The position numbers and the translations under genes were made by a program. The notes beneath the pieces are model-generated. The model had not been told where the DNA came from and ran no database searches. It saw only the letters and a list, made by a program, of their open reading frames with translations. A stretch of DNA of 5,612 nt from an uncultured Bifidobacterium sp. (GTDB taxonomy: Bacteria; Actinomycetota; Actinomycetes; Actinomycetales; Bifidobacteriaceae): assembly GCA_937874315.1 (NCBI GenBank), contig CALNAE010000140.1, positions 1 to 5,612 on the forward strand, in the 5' to 3' direction. This document shows positions 1-5,612 of this stretch, piece by piece (within the stretch, counting starts at the first letter, position 1; every line of letters begins with the position of its first letter).

Positions 1-1886
1 CGATACAGCTCCGCAGGCCTGCCCTGCATGGCGATGTGGCCGTTCTCCATGAAGACGATCTGGTCGGCGTCCTCCAGTCCCTGCAGATGGTGGGTCACCC
101 AGAGCAAGGTGCGCGAGGCGCTGACACGCATGATCATATCCATCAGATTGCGCTCGGTAATCGGGTCAAGGCCGATGGTGGGCTCGTCGAGCAAAACCAC
201 CGGAGTGTCCTTCACCAGGATCCGCGCGAGGGCGAGCCGCTGGCGTTGGCCGCCCGAAAGCCGCTGACCGGATTCGTCGACCGGGGCATCCAGCCGCCCG
301 GGCATCGCGCGCACCTGTTCATCGAGTTGAACGGATCGAAGCGCATCCCATAGCTCGTCATCGGTGGCGTCCGGTTTACCAAGCCGGATGTTGCTGGCGA
401 CGGTGGTATTGAAGACGAACGGCGCCTGATTGAGATAGCCGAATATCCGAGGCCGAATATCCTGCAGCGCGCGTACGGGGATGCCGTTGATGCTGATCTC
501 ACCGCTCTGCGGCACCAGATCCCCCAAGAGGAGTTGCAGAATAGTCGTTTTGCCTTCGCCGCTCGGCCCGAGCAGTGCGACCTTCTGTCCGGCGCGAATG
601 TGCAGGGAAAAATCATCAAGCAGGAGCGGAGCATCAGGACCATAGGAGAACGAAACGTGATCGAAGTCGATGGTTTCAATAGGTCCCTCGATATCCCGCT
701 GGGGAATCTCAGCGAGCTGATGGCTTGTCACCCTGTCACTCAAGGCGTTGAGATGGCTCAGGGAATCGGTGTAGAGCGGCACTTCGGCCGCCGCCTGGGC
801 CACGACGATGAAGCAATCGATCAACGGGAACAAGGCCAGCACGATGGCGGCGGCGAAATCCGCATGCGATGTCGACGCGGTGAGGAACAGATCTGAGCCG
901 ACCATGAGGCCGACGGCTGCGACGGCGAAGACCATCTGAATGCCCAGATTGCGCCAGCGCTCGAAGCGCTCACGCTCACGCCGGCTCGTGACGACCGCAT
1001 TGAACTGCTGGGCTCCGGTATCGCTGAACTCATCGGCCCGATGGGTGATCACCCAGTCGCTCAATCCCAGATAGCCCTCGGTGATCTGGGTGTATTCCTG
1101 CTGCCGGGCGGCTTTCTCCCGGCGATAGCGACCGTCGGCAAAACTCAGGGAAACCATCGGGGCGAGTATCAACACCAAGGCAAACAGCAGGAACATCAGC
1201 ACGCTGGTGGGCCACGAGAACACCCCGATGGCGATGGTGACGGCGACCCATATAATGTAGGCGACGATCGTCGGGAAAATCGTACGCAGATAGAAGTTCT
1301 CCAGATGATCGAGGTCATCGGCGAGCACCCCAAGCACCGTGCCGGTGCGCTCATGCTCCGTCAGGAAGGCCGCGTCGCGAGACAGGGTGCGATAGAGCTG
1401 CACCCGTAGCTTCGAGACCACGTGCAGCACCCAATTATGGCTCTGGATACGCTCCAGATAGGTGAACGTGGGCCGTCCGAGTCCGAACGCACGAGTTAGC
1501 ACGATGGGGACATACACCATGAGGATGTTGTAGGGATGGCGCGCCGAACGGCTGATCAGGAAACCGGAGGTGAACATGAGGCCGGCCGCGCAGACAAATG
1601 ACAGCGCGCCGAGTACGAAGATGACGGCCAGCCGGACGCGATTCTGCTTGAGATAGGGCCAGAACCAGTGATCGTTGCGCCAGATATGCAGATATCGGCC
1701 CAAACCGCCGCGTCTCTGCCCGGTGCGCTCCGAGCGCCCCGCCCCATCCGAGGCCGGCCCGGTCGATTGAGCGGATTGATACGACCCGGCACCGGTCGCA
1801 CCGCGTCCACCGTCCGTCGCACCCGTCTTTTCCGCTGTCGCGGCCATGTCTGCCATACCCGCATCATTCCCTGTATTCGCCGTCAT
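1..1886 (-). CDS. cydC: CydC, ABC transporter subunit for cytochrome bd assembly (C-terminus cut by window edge)
   Basis: This is one half of the heterodimeric CydDC inner-membrane ABC transporter required for cytochrome bd assembly; family work implicates it in thiol export and heme handling. The frame is open from the ATG at 1886 to the window edge, giving 628 residues, so only the short C-terminal tail is missing. Residues 1-60 are a Gly/Ala/Thr/Ser-rich extension. The six-helix membrane domain follows at about 85-362, with CydC-like stretches TSGFLISRSA (106-115), TRAFGLGRPTFTYLER (131-146) and DDLDHLENFYLR (190-201). The ATPase domain has Walker A GPSGEGKTT (440-448), Q-loop Q487, signature LSGGQRQR (543-550), Walker B LLDEP with D567 and catalytic E568, and H-loop H599, so it looks catalytically competent. 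The ATG lies four bases after the cydD stop and has a GGGGGAG ribosome site seven bases upstream. Internal ATGs at codons 11 and 14 are weaker alternatives. Assignment to CydC over other ABC exporters rests on the membrane-domain sequence and the neighbouring cydABD genes. Confidence 0.95.
   Translation of the reverse strand, partial: MTANTGNDAGMADMAATAEKTGATDGGRGATGAGSYQSAQSTGPASDGAGRSERTGQRRGGLGRYLHIWRNDHWFWPYLKQNRVRLAVIFVLGALSFVCAAGLMFTSGFLISRSARHPYNILMVYVPIVLTRAFGLGRPTFTYLERIQSHNWVLHVVSKLRVQLYRTLSRDAAFLTEHERTGTVLGVLADDLDHLENFYLRTIFPTIVAYIIWVAVTIAIGVFSWPTSVLMFLLFALVLILAPMVSLSFADGRYRREKAARQQEYTQITEGYLGLSDWVITHRADEFSDTGAQQFNAVVTSRRERERFERWRNLGIQMVFAVAAVGLMVGSDLFLTASTSHADFAAAIVLALFPLIDCFIVVAQAAAEVPLYTDSLSHLNALSDRVTSHQLAEIPQRDIEGPIETIDFDHVSFSYGPDAPLLLDDFSLHIRAGQKVALLGPSGEGKTTILQLLLGDLVPQSGEISINGIPVRALQDIRPRIFGYLNQAPFVFNTTVASNIRLGKPDATDDELWDALRSVQLDEQVRAMPGRLDAPVDESGQRLSGGQRQRLALARILVKDTPVVLLDEPTIGLDPITERNLMDMIMRVSASRTLLWVTHHLQGLEDADQIVFMENGHIAMQGRPAELY
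1707..1886 (-). other. Low-complexity N-terminal extension of CydC
   Basis: The first 60 residues of CydC precede the start of the recognisable protein (GLGRYLHIWRNDHWFW, from 61). About 38 of the 60 are Gly, Ala, Thr or Ser and there is no hydrophobic segment, so this is neither a signal peptide nor a membrane helix. The E. coli protein begins almost directly with its first membrane helix. The stretch is probably a disordered cytoplasmic tail. It directly follows the repeat-rich tail of CydD across the gene junction. Confidence 0.75.
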
Positions 1887-1890
1887 GGTC

Positions 1891-3918
1891 TCACTCCCCC
1901 GTCCGTTCGACAGCGTGGTCACCGACAACGCGATTATCGGTATCGTGATTATCGACAGTGCGGGATTCAACGGCACGGGATTCGGCAGCACGATATCCAC
2001 CGATGCGATTGCCGCCCATCTCGCCGATGAGCTCGTCGAGAGCCCCGCCATGTCCTATCAGATCCGAGGGCGCGCCGCATTCCACGACGCCGCCATGGTC
2101 AAGCACCACGACCCTGTCCACATTGTCCAACCAGTGCAGCCGATGCGTCGCAAAGATGACCAGATGATCCTTCATCAGCGGAAGCAGCGTCTGCTTCAGG
2201 CCGTATTCGGTTTCGATATCCAGATGAGCCGTCGGCTCATCGAACAACATGATCTCGCGGTCATCGTCCAGCAACATCCTGGCGAGGGCGATGCGTTGGC
2301 CCTGCCCACCGCTGATGCCGCGGTTGCCTTCGCCGATCGCCGTGTCCAGCCCCTGCGGCAACGTGGCCAGCCAATCGTCGAGGCCGGCACGAGTCGCGGC
2401 GGCACGCACCTCATCATCGCCTGCAACGGGCCGATAGAAGCGAATGTTATCTGCGATGGTGCCATGGAAAATATACGGAGTCTGGGGAATATAGCTGATA
2501 TGACGCTGCCAGGCGGCGGCGTTGAGATGTGCCAAGGGCATGCCGTCGAGCGAAATCGTCCCGGATTCCGGGATATTGAAGCCGGCGAGAAGATTCATCA
2601 GCGTGGATTTTCCGGCTCCCGAACGGCCGATGATGGCCACGATCTCATGGCCATGGAATGCAAGGTCGATGTCGTGCAGGGCAGTCTCCACGAGTTCCGG
2701 TGCCACCTCGGGCTCCTGCGACTGCGACTGTGCCGGCAACTTCGTCTGCACCTGCACCTGCGCGGAATCATCGACCTTTGCGCAATCACCCGCTGAATCC
2801 TCTGGCCCCGTTGTCCGTGCAGACGACGCCGGCGGCACGATCCGCGAGATTTGGGTCGCTGGCGTTCCCACGGTTGTCGCAGCATCCGCCCGATAGCCGA
2901 AGTCCACGTGTCGCAACTCCAATGAGCTGTCCGCTTTCCAACCGTCCCATGCCAAATCGTCGTTGTGCGCAGGCCCCTTGGTCTCAAGCAGGGCCATGAT
3001 GTCATTCATGGCGTTCTTGCCGTCAAGCGTCGCGTGGTAGTCGTTGCCGAACTGGCGTATTGGCAGGAAGTATTCGGGAGCCAGAATCAACGCGAACAAC
3101 GCGGGGAACAGCGCGACCGAGCCGCTGATGAGATTGTTTCCCAGGAAAACCGCCACCACGGCGATGCTCAGCGTCGTGAAGAAATCAAGCGCGAAGGTGG
3201 AGGTCATGGCCACCATGATGACGCCCATGGTACGTTTGCGAAAACGCTCGCTGACCGTGTAGATTTCGTCCTCATACGCGTCCGAAATGCCCAGCATCTT
3301 CAACGTCGGCAGCCCCAGGATCGCATCCACGAAACGGTTGTTGAGCATCCGAAACTCGCCGTACTGACGATCGGATTTATCCCGCGCGGCCAACCCCAGA
3401 ATCGCCATGAAGAAGATCAGCAGCGGCAGCACCACCAGCAGCACCAGACCGCTCAGCCAGCTCTGCGTCCAGACGACGGCCAGCACGATCAGCGGGATCA
3501 GCCCCATATCCATCACCTTGGGGAGCAGCGTCTGGATATAGGCTTTCGTCTGATCCAAACCGTCGATCAGCATGGTGACCGTGGCACCGGTGCCGCGCGA
3601 GGACATTGCGGCTGGGCCGCCCATGAACAGTCGGTGTTGGATTCGTGGTCTCAGTCGCGCGACCGTGTCGTCGGCATAGCGCGTGCCCACCCGCCGCTTA
3701 CCGACATCGCACAGTTGGCGGACCGCAAACGCCACCACAAAGATCGTCACCGGCACGGGCAGCGACGAAAGCGAATGCAACTGCCAGATACGCACCAACG
3801 CTTCGGTCAGTCCATAGGACTGTCCGACCACGGCGAGCCCCTGAACCAGGGAGAGCAACGTCAGCAGACTCATCGTGCCCCTGAAGCCGGGGAGATCTCT
3901 GAGATGTTTATCGATCAC
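1891..3918 (-). CDS. cydD: CydD, ABC transporter subunit for cytochrome bd assembly
   Basis: This is the partner of CydC in the CydDC transporter. Numbering here counts from the upstream ATG at 3933 (680 codons). The GTG at codon 6 (3918) is the preferred start: AAGAGG stands six bases before it, and the product then begins (M)IDKHLRDLPGF, as CydD proteins often do. The ATG has no visible ribosome site. The membrane domain spans about 22-290 and includes CydD-like ILGLPTLKMLG (205-215), RKRTMGV (232-238), ALDFFTTLSIAVVAVFLG (248-265) and ALILAPEYFLPIRQFG (281-296). The ATPase domain has A-loop Y347, Walker A GRSGAGKST (436-444), Q-loop Q484, signature ISGGQGQR (540-547), Walker B with D565 and E566, and H597. 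All catalytic residues are present. Two oddities are a low-complexity insertion at about 349-417 and a tandem-repeat tail at 649-678. At about 675 residues it is some 90 longer than E. coli CydD, which those two segments explain. The stop is TGA at 1891-1893, four bases before cydC. Confidence 0.95.
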   Translation of the reverse strand: MIDKHLRDLPGFRGTMSLLTLLSLVQGLAVVGQSYGLTEALVRIWQLHSLSSLPVPVTIFVVAFAVRQLCDVGKRRVGTRYADDTVARLRPRIQHRLFMGGPAAMSSRGTGATVTMLIDGLDQTKAYIQTLLPKVMDMGLIPLIVLAVVWTQSWLSGLVLLVVLPLLIFFMAILGLAARDKSDRQYGEFRMLNNRFVDAILGLPTLKMLGISDAYEDEIYTVSERFRKRTMGVIMVAMTSTFALDFFTTLSIAVVAVFLGNNLISGSVALFPALFALILAPEYFLPIRQFGNDYHATLDGKNAMNDIMALLETKGPAHNDDLAWDGWKADSSLELRHVDFGYRADAATTVGTPATQISRIVPPASSARTTGPEDSAGDCAKVDDSAQVQVQTKLPAQSQSQEPEVAPELVETALHDIDLAFHGHEIVAIIGRSGAGKSTLMNLLAGFNIPESGTISLDGMPLAHLNAAAWQRHISYIPQTPYIFHGTIADNIRFYRPVAGDDEVRAAATRAGLDDWLATLPQGLDTAIGEGNRGISGGQGQRIALARMLLDDDREIMLFDEPTAHLDIETEYGLKQTLLPLMKDHLVIFATHRLHWLDNVDRVVVLDHGGVVECGAPSDLIGHGGALDELIGEMGGNRIGGYRAAESRAVESRTVDNHDTDNRVVGDHAVERTGE
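1894..1900 (-). promoter_or_regulatory. Ribosome binding site of cydC
   Basis: GGGGGAG on the minus strand ends seven bases before the ATG at 1886 and lies inside the last codons of cydD. It supports the ATG at 1886 over the internal ATGs at codons 11 and 14, and implies that cydC is translated from the cydD message. Confidence 0.7.
1900..1989 (-). repeat. Six 15-bp tandem repeats coding a 5-residue repeat at the CydD C-terminus
   Basis: Residues 649-678 of CydD (counted from 3933) split into six consecutive 5-residue units with consensus x-V-[E/D]-[S/N]-[R/H]; examples are AVESR, TVDNH and DTDNR. On the minus strand the units share the theme GTCGATAATC, GTTGAATCC or GTCGAA at a 15-base period. 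The copies are diverged, so the array is old or under relaxed constraint. Unit-number changes would stay in frame. The tail follows the end of the ATPase fold and is predicted to be charged, soluble and disordered. Confidence 0.75.
2683..2889 (-). other. Low-complexity insertion within the CydD nucleotide-binding domain
   Basis: Between the A-loop strand (LELRHVDFGYR, ending at residue 348 counted from 3933) and the next core strand (ALHDIDLAFHGHEIVAIIG, from 418) lie about 69 residues where ABC ATPases normally have a turn of roughly 5-12 residues. The insert is rich in Ala, Thr, Ser, Pro, Gln, Asp and Glu, has no hydrophobic core and no motif I recognise. It includes two dipeptide runs, QVQVQ and QSQSQ. 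The frame stays open and the flanking ATPase motifs are intact, so it is an in-frame insertion and not a frameshift. It is probably a flexible cytoplasmic loop. Confidence 0.75.
2716..2760 (-). repeat. Paired hexanucleotide repeats coding QSQSQ and QVQVQ
   Basis: Two 15-base simple repeats sit in the CydD insertion: 2716-2730 (two and a half copies of ctgcga on the plus strand) and 2746-2760 (two and a half copies of ctgcac). They are 15 bases apart and both encode alternating glutamine dipeptides. Their shared design suggests that local slippage helped build the linker. Confidence 0.65.
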
Positions 3919-3924
3919 GCAAAA

Positions 3925-3930
3925 CCTCTT
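3925..3930 (-). promoter_or_regulatory. Ribosome binding site that favours the GTG start of cydD
   Basis: AAGAGG on the minus strand lies six bases before the GTG at 3918. It falls inside the codons that would follow the ATG at 3933, so the two starts are mutually exclusive in function. The ATG at 3933 is preceded by GTTCTTGCATGA, which shows no Shine-Dalgarno match. Confidence 0.65.
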
Positions 3931-3943
3931 CATTCATGCAAGA

Positions 3944-3955
3944 ACGTCCGGACGT
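3944..3955. repeat. 12-bp perfect palindrome upstream of cydD
   Basis: ACGTCCGGACGT equals its own reverse complement. It overlaps a second palindrome, CGGACGTCCG at 3949-3958, so the motif GTCCG/CGGAC is present in a compact two-dyad arrangement. It sits 26 bases before the preferred GTG start and directly beside the 9-bp inverted repeat at 3958-3988. It could be a protein-binding site in DNA or part of a leader RNA fold. I cannot match it to a known regulator. Confidence 0.5.
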
Positions 3956-3957
3956 CC

Positions 3958-3988
3958 GCATCCACGCATGGATCCCACACGTGGATGC
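3958..3988. repeat. 9-bp inverted repeat upstream of cydD, candidate operator or leader hairpin
   Basis: GCATCCACG at 3958-3966 pairs perfectly with CGTGGATGC at 3980-3988 across a 13-base spacer. Shorter competing stems exist: ATCCA (3960-3964) with TGGAT (3969-3973), and CCAC (3975-3978) with GTGG (3981-3984). The repeat would straddle the start of transcription from the candidate promoter at 3989-4017, a usual place for a repressor operator. It could instead form alternative RNA structures in the leader. It does not resemble the Rex-type TGTGA-TCACA dyad that controls cyd genes in some Gram-positives. Confidence 0.45.
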
Positions 3989-4017
3989 AATCGACCAGAC
4001 GCTCCCGTACCCGTCAA
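3989..4017 (-). promoter_or_regulatory. Candidate sigma-70-like promoter for cydDC
   Basis: On the minus strand TTGACG (4017 to 4012, five of six to the -35 consensus) is followed after 17 bases by TCGATT (3994 to 3989, a weak -10 with three of six matches). The start of transcription would fall near 3982, giving a leader of about 65 bases before the GTG of cydD. Position and spacing are right but the -10 is poor, so this is a suggestion only. If real, cydDC could be made independently of cydAB. Confidence 0.3.
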
Positions 4018-4089
4018 ATACCGGCGCATATACGCGGACGATGCCCCGATACGCTTTCCACGAGGCAGTCGGGCATGCGCGCCGACGAC

Positions 4090-4105
4090 ACGGCCCAACG
4101 GCCAT
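4090..4105 (-). other. GC-rich hairpin just after cydB, possible weak terminator or message-stabilising stem
   Basis: Seven bases after the cydB stop, the minus-strand RNA can fold ATGGCC with GGCCGT (one G-U pair) around the loop GTTG. No T-tract follows, so it is not a standard intrinsic terminator. It may protect the cydAB message end or partially attenuate read-through into cydDC. Confidence 0.25.
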
Positions 4106-4112
4106 GCACGGC

Positions 4113-5135
4113 TCAGTACCCCTGCGACGCTTCCTCGCCATCCGCCGACAGCCGCTTGCGCTGCAACGCGTAGCTCCAGATGAAGTAGGCCAGCACGATG
4201 GGCAGCATCACGCACAACACCACGGTCATGATGTCCAAGGTGTAGGGCGAGGCCGAAGCGTCCTTGATCAGAAGGTCGTACGCCGCATTATCCGCAATCA
4301 TCACGCGCGGGAACATCCCGTTGAAGATGAAGGCGATGATTCCTGCCAAGGTGACGCCGGAAGCGATGAACGCGTAACCGCCGTGTTTGGTCAGGGCCGC
4401 TGCGTGGGCGACGATGGTGGCCACGAGGATGATCACGGTGATCAGCCATGTGGACACCGGGCGCAGCCGGTAGAAGTCAGTCAGGAACAGCGCCAGCAGC
4501 ACGAACACGACCAGCGCCGGATAGGCGATCCAATACAGCTTGCCCGTTGCGTTGAGCATGTGGCGCGAGCGGTTCGCATCCAGTTTCAGGCTTAGGAAAT
4601 GCAAGCCATGCACGAAGCAGAAGAACACCACGGCGATGCCACCGACCACGGACAGCCAGTTGAACACGTCGAAGAAGCCGGCCCAGACATTGCCGGTCTT
4701 ATCCATCGGAACACCCTGGATGAGGCTGGTGAGCATCATGCCCAGGAAGAACGGAGCCGCCACGCAGCCGACGAAATTCGCCCACTGCCACACGCCGCGT
4801 TCGCGGTCCGAAAGGGCGTGAGCGGCGAATTCGAAGGAGACGCCGCGCAGAATCAGCGCGACCAGCACCAGGAACAGCAGCAGGTAGTAGCCCGAGAACA
4901 GGCTGGCGTACCATAGCGGGAACGCCGCGAACATGGCACCACCGGCGGTGATGAGCCATACCTCGTTGCCATCCCAGTGCGGGCCAATGGCGCGCATGTA
5001 CAGCTGGCGGTCGCGGTCGCCTTCCGCGATGAACCGCGTGGCCATTCCCACGCCGAAATCAAGTCCGTCGAGGACCAGGAAAATCGCGAACAGCAATGCG
5101 ATGACGAAGAACCACAATCCTTGTAGCACACTCAT
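4113..5135 (-). CDS. cydB: CydB, cytochrome bd oxidase subunit II
   Basis: This is subunit II of the membrane-bound quinol oxidase that reduces O2 to water; it packs against CydA and stabilises its hemes. The 340-residue product is complete and close to the shorter Gram-positive CydB length (E. coli is 379). It is highly hydrophobic, with about nine membrane helices visible, starting at 6-28. Family hallmarks are DGLDFGVGMATRF (23-35), GPHWDGNEVWLITAGGAMFAA (51-71), LRGVSFEF (96-103), the helix-connecting segment WQWANFVGCVAAPFFLG (116-132) and the QGVPMD loop (140-145). The last 16 residues or so are a charged soluble tail. The ATG overlaps the cydA stop by four bases (ATGA), so translation is probably coupled and the subunits made in equal amounts. 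An AGAGGAG sequence lies 12 bases upstream, which is farther than ideal and fits a coupled start. No missing key residue was noticed. Confidence 0.97.
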   Translation of the reverse strand: MSVLQGLWFFVIALLFAIFLVLDGLDFGVGMATRFIAEGDRDRQLYMRAIGPHWDGNEVWLITAGGAMFAAFPLWYASLFSGYYLLLFLVLVALILRGVSFEFAAHALSDRERGVWQWANFVGCVAAPFFLGMMLTSLIQGVPMDKTGNVWAGFFDVFNWLSVVGGIAVVFFCFVHGLHFLSLKLDANRSRHMLNATGKLYWIAYPALVVFVLLALFLTDFYRLRPVSTWLITVIILVATIVAHAAALTKHGGYAFIASGVTLAGIIAFIFNGMFPRVMIADNAAYDLLIKDASASPYTLDIMTVVLCVMLPIVLAYFIWSYALQRKRLSADGEEASQGY

Positions 5136-5612
5136 GCGAGCGCCACGCTCCTCTCAGCAGAATCTTCTTGTTCGGTGACGGCTCCCTTGCGCGCATGGCC
5201 ACGAACCGGCACCACGCCATCGCCGTCGGGCCCTTGATAGAGCACACGGCGCGAGTAGTACACCATCACGCCGCCCAGCAGCAGGAACAGCAGGAAGTAG
5301 ACGATGTTGGTGAACAGCAGGCTGCCCACGGTCGCGGTCGGAGAGACGCCATCGGCGATGGTCAGCAGACCGTACACGATCCATGGGTATCTGCCGAGCT
5401 CCGTGATCAGCCAGCCACCGGTCGTGCCGACGAAGGGAAGGAACGTGCATACGCCGAGCACCCACAGCTTCCATCGGCTGGCGAACAGCGTGTCCTTCTT
5501 CTTGCGTGTGAACCACAGCGCCAGAATCGAGACGAGCGCCACGGCGAATCCGACGGCCGCCATGAATCTGAAGCTCCAGAACAACACGTTGACCGGCACG
5601 TAATAGTTCATG
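5132..5612 (-). CDS. cydA: CydA, cytochrome bd oxidase subunit I, C-terminal part (N-terminus beyond window)
   Basis: This is the last third of the heme-bearing subunit I of the quinol:O2 oxidoreductase. The frame is open to the window edge; the Met codon at 5611 is internal and not the start, because CydA is usually 440-520 residues. Counting from that Met, FWSFRFMAAVG (11-21) contains Met17, equivalent to the E. coli Met393 ligand of heme b558. GWLITELGRYPW (66-77) matches the family motif GWxxxExGRQPW and includes Glu71, equivalent to E. coli Glu445 near heme b595, and Arg74. Tyr75 replaces the usual Gln. Two further membrane segments are visible at about 45-67 and 96-118, the latter followed by a charged tail of some 40 residues. 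The heme b595 histidine, the second b558 ligand and the quinol-binding Q-loop lie outside the window, so the Q-loop type cannot be judged. It is the first gene of the coupled cydAB pair. Confidence 0.95.
   Translation of the reverse strand, partial: MNYYVPVNVLFWSFRFMAAVGFAVALVSILALWFTRKKKDTLFASRWKLWVLGVCTFLPFVGTTGGWLITELGRYPWIVYGLLTIADGVSPTATVGSLLFTNIVYFLLFLLLGGVMVYYSRRVLYQGPDGDGVVPVRGHARKGAVTEQEDSAERSVALA
5148..5154 (-). promoter_or_regulatory. Possible ribosome binding site of cydB within the cydA end
   Basis: AGAGGAG on the minus strand lies inside the last codons of cydA, 12 bases before the cydB ATG. The spacing is long for an independent site. Because the cydA stop and cydB start overlap, a terminating ribosome can restart without it. 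Confidence 0.4.

Noticed and set aside
212..679. Minus-strand open frame (155 codons) overlapping cydC in another frame
   Set aside because: The cydC frame through this region carries Walker A, Q-loop and signature motifs without interruption; the other frame is Ser/Arg-rich and featureless.
1846..2796. Plus-strand open frame (316 codons) opposite the cydD ATPase domain
   Set aside because: It mirrors the cydD codons, has no domain I recognise and no convincing ribosome site; best seen as a shadow of cydD.
3934..4112. Rex-type redox operator (TGTGA-N8-TCACA-like) expected near cyd genes
   Set aside because: No such dyad was found in the gap. The main control region upstream of cydA lies outside the window, so Rex control of the operon remains possible.
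2965..4173. Long plus-strand open frame (402 codons) opposite cydD
   Set aside because: It is antisense to the well-supported cydD and the cydB-cydD gap, rich in His, Gln, Arg and Asp as expected from the reverse of a GC-rich membrane protein gene, and shows no recognisable domain.
3934..4215. Short minus-strand open frames bridging the cydB-cydD gap
   Set aside because: They overlap the end of cydB in another frame, are rich in Arg, Ala and Gly with no domain, and lack a ribosome site. A small protein cannot be excluded but nothing supports one.
1..5612. Mobile element, CRISPR array, tRNA, rRNA, toxin-antitoxin or defence genes
   Set aside because: The window is filled almost end to end by cydA, cydB, cydD and cydC in uninterrupted frames; nothing resembling these elements is visible.

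Overview
The window carries part of a cytochrome bd oxidase locus, with every gene on the minus strand. Read in the direction of transcription (high to low coordinates) the order is cydA (C-terminal part only, cut by the window edge at 5612), cydB (complete), cydD (complete) and cydC (almost complete, cut by the edge at 1). The DNA is GC-rich. The gene set, the short B. subtilis-like CydB length, the codon choice and the separate cydD and cydC genes suggest a high-GC Gram-positive bacterium. A member of the Bifidobacteriaceae or a related actinobacterium is my best guess, but this is an impression and not a proof.

Layout: cydA ends at 5132 and overlaps the cydB start by four bases (ATGA), so the two oxidase subunits are probably translationally coupled. 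cydB ends at 4113. A gap of roughly 180-195 bases follows. It holds a GC-rich hairpin just after cydB, a candidate sigma-70-like promoter, a 9-bp inverted repeat placed across the predicted transcription start, and a 12-bp perfect palindrome. cydD most likely starts at a GTG (3918) preceded by a good Shine-Dalgarno sequence, not at the upstream ATG (3933). cydD and cydC are separated by only four bases.

Function: CydA and CydB form the membrane-bound quinol:O2 oxidoreductase that carries hemes b558, b595 and d. CydD and CydC form a heterodimeric ABC exporter-fold transporter needed to assemble that oxidase; family work links it to thiol (cysteine/glutathione) export and to heme handling. The four genes are thus a self-contained module for making a high-affinity terminal oxidase.

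What is unusual lies in the linkers and not in the gene content. CydD has a low-complexity insertion of about 69 residues inside its nucleotide-binding domain and a C-terminal tail built of six 5-residue tandem repeats. CydC starts with a Gly/Ala/Thr/Ser-rich extension of about 60 residues. CydA reads GRYPW where the family motif is normally GRQPW. I see no mobile element, RNA gene, CRISPR array or defence system, and no sign of a wholly new system.
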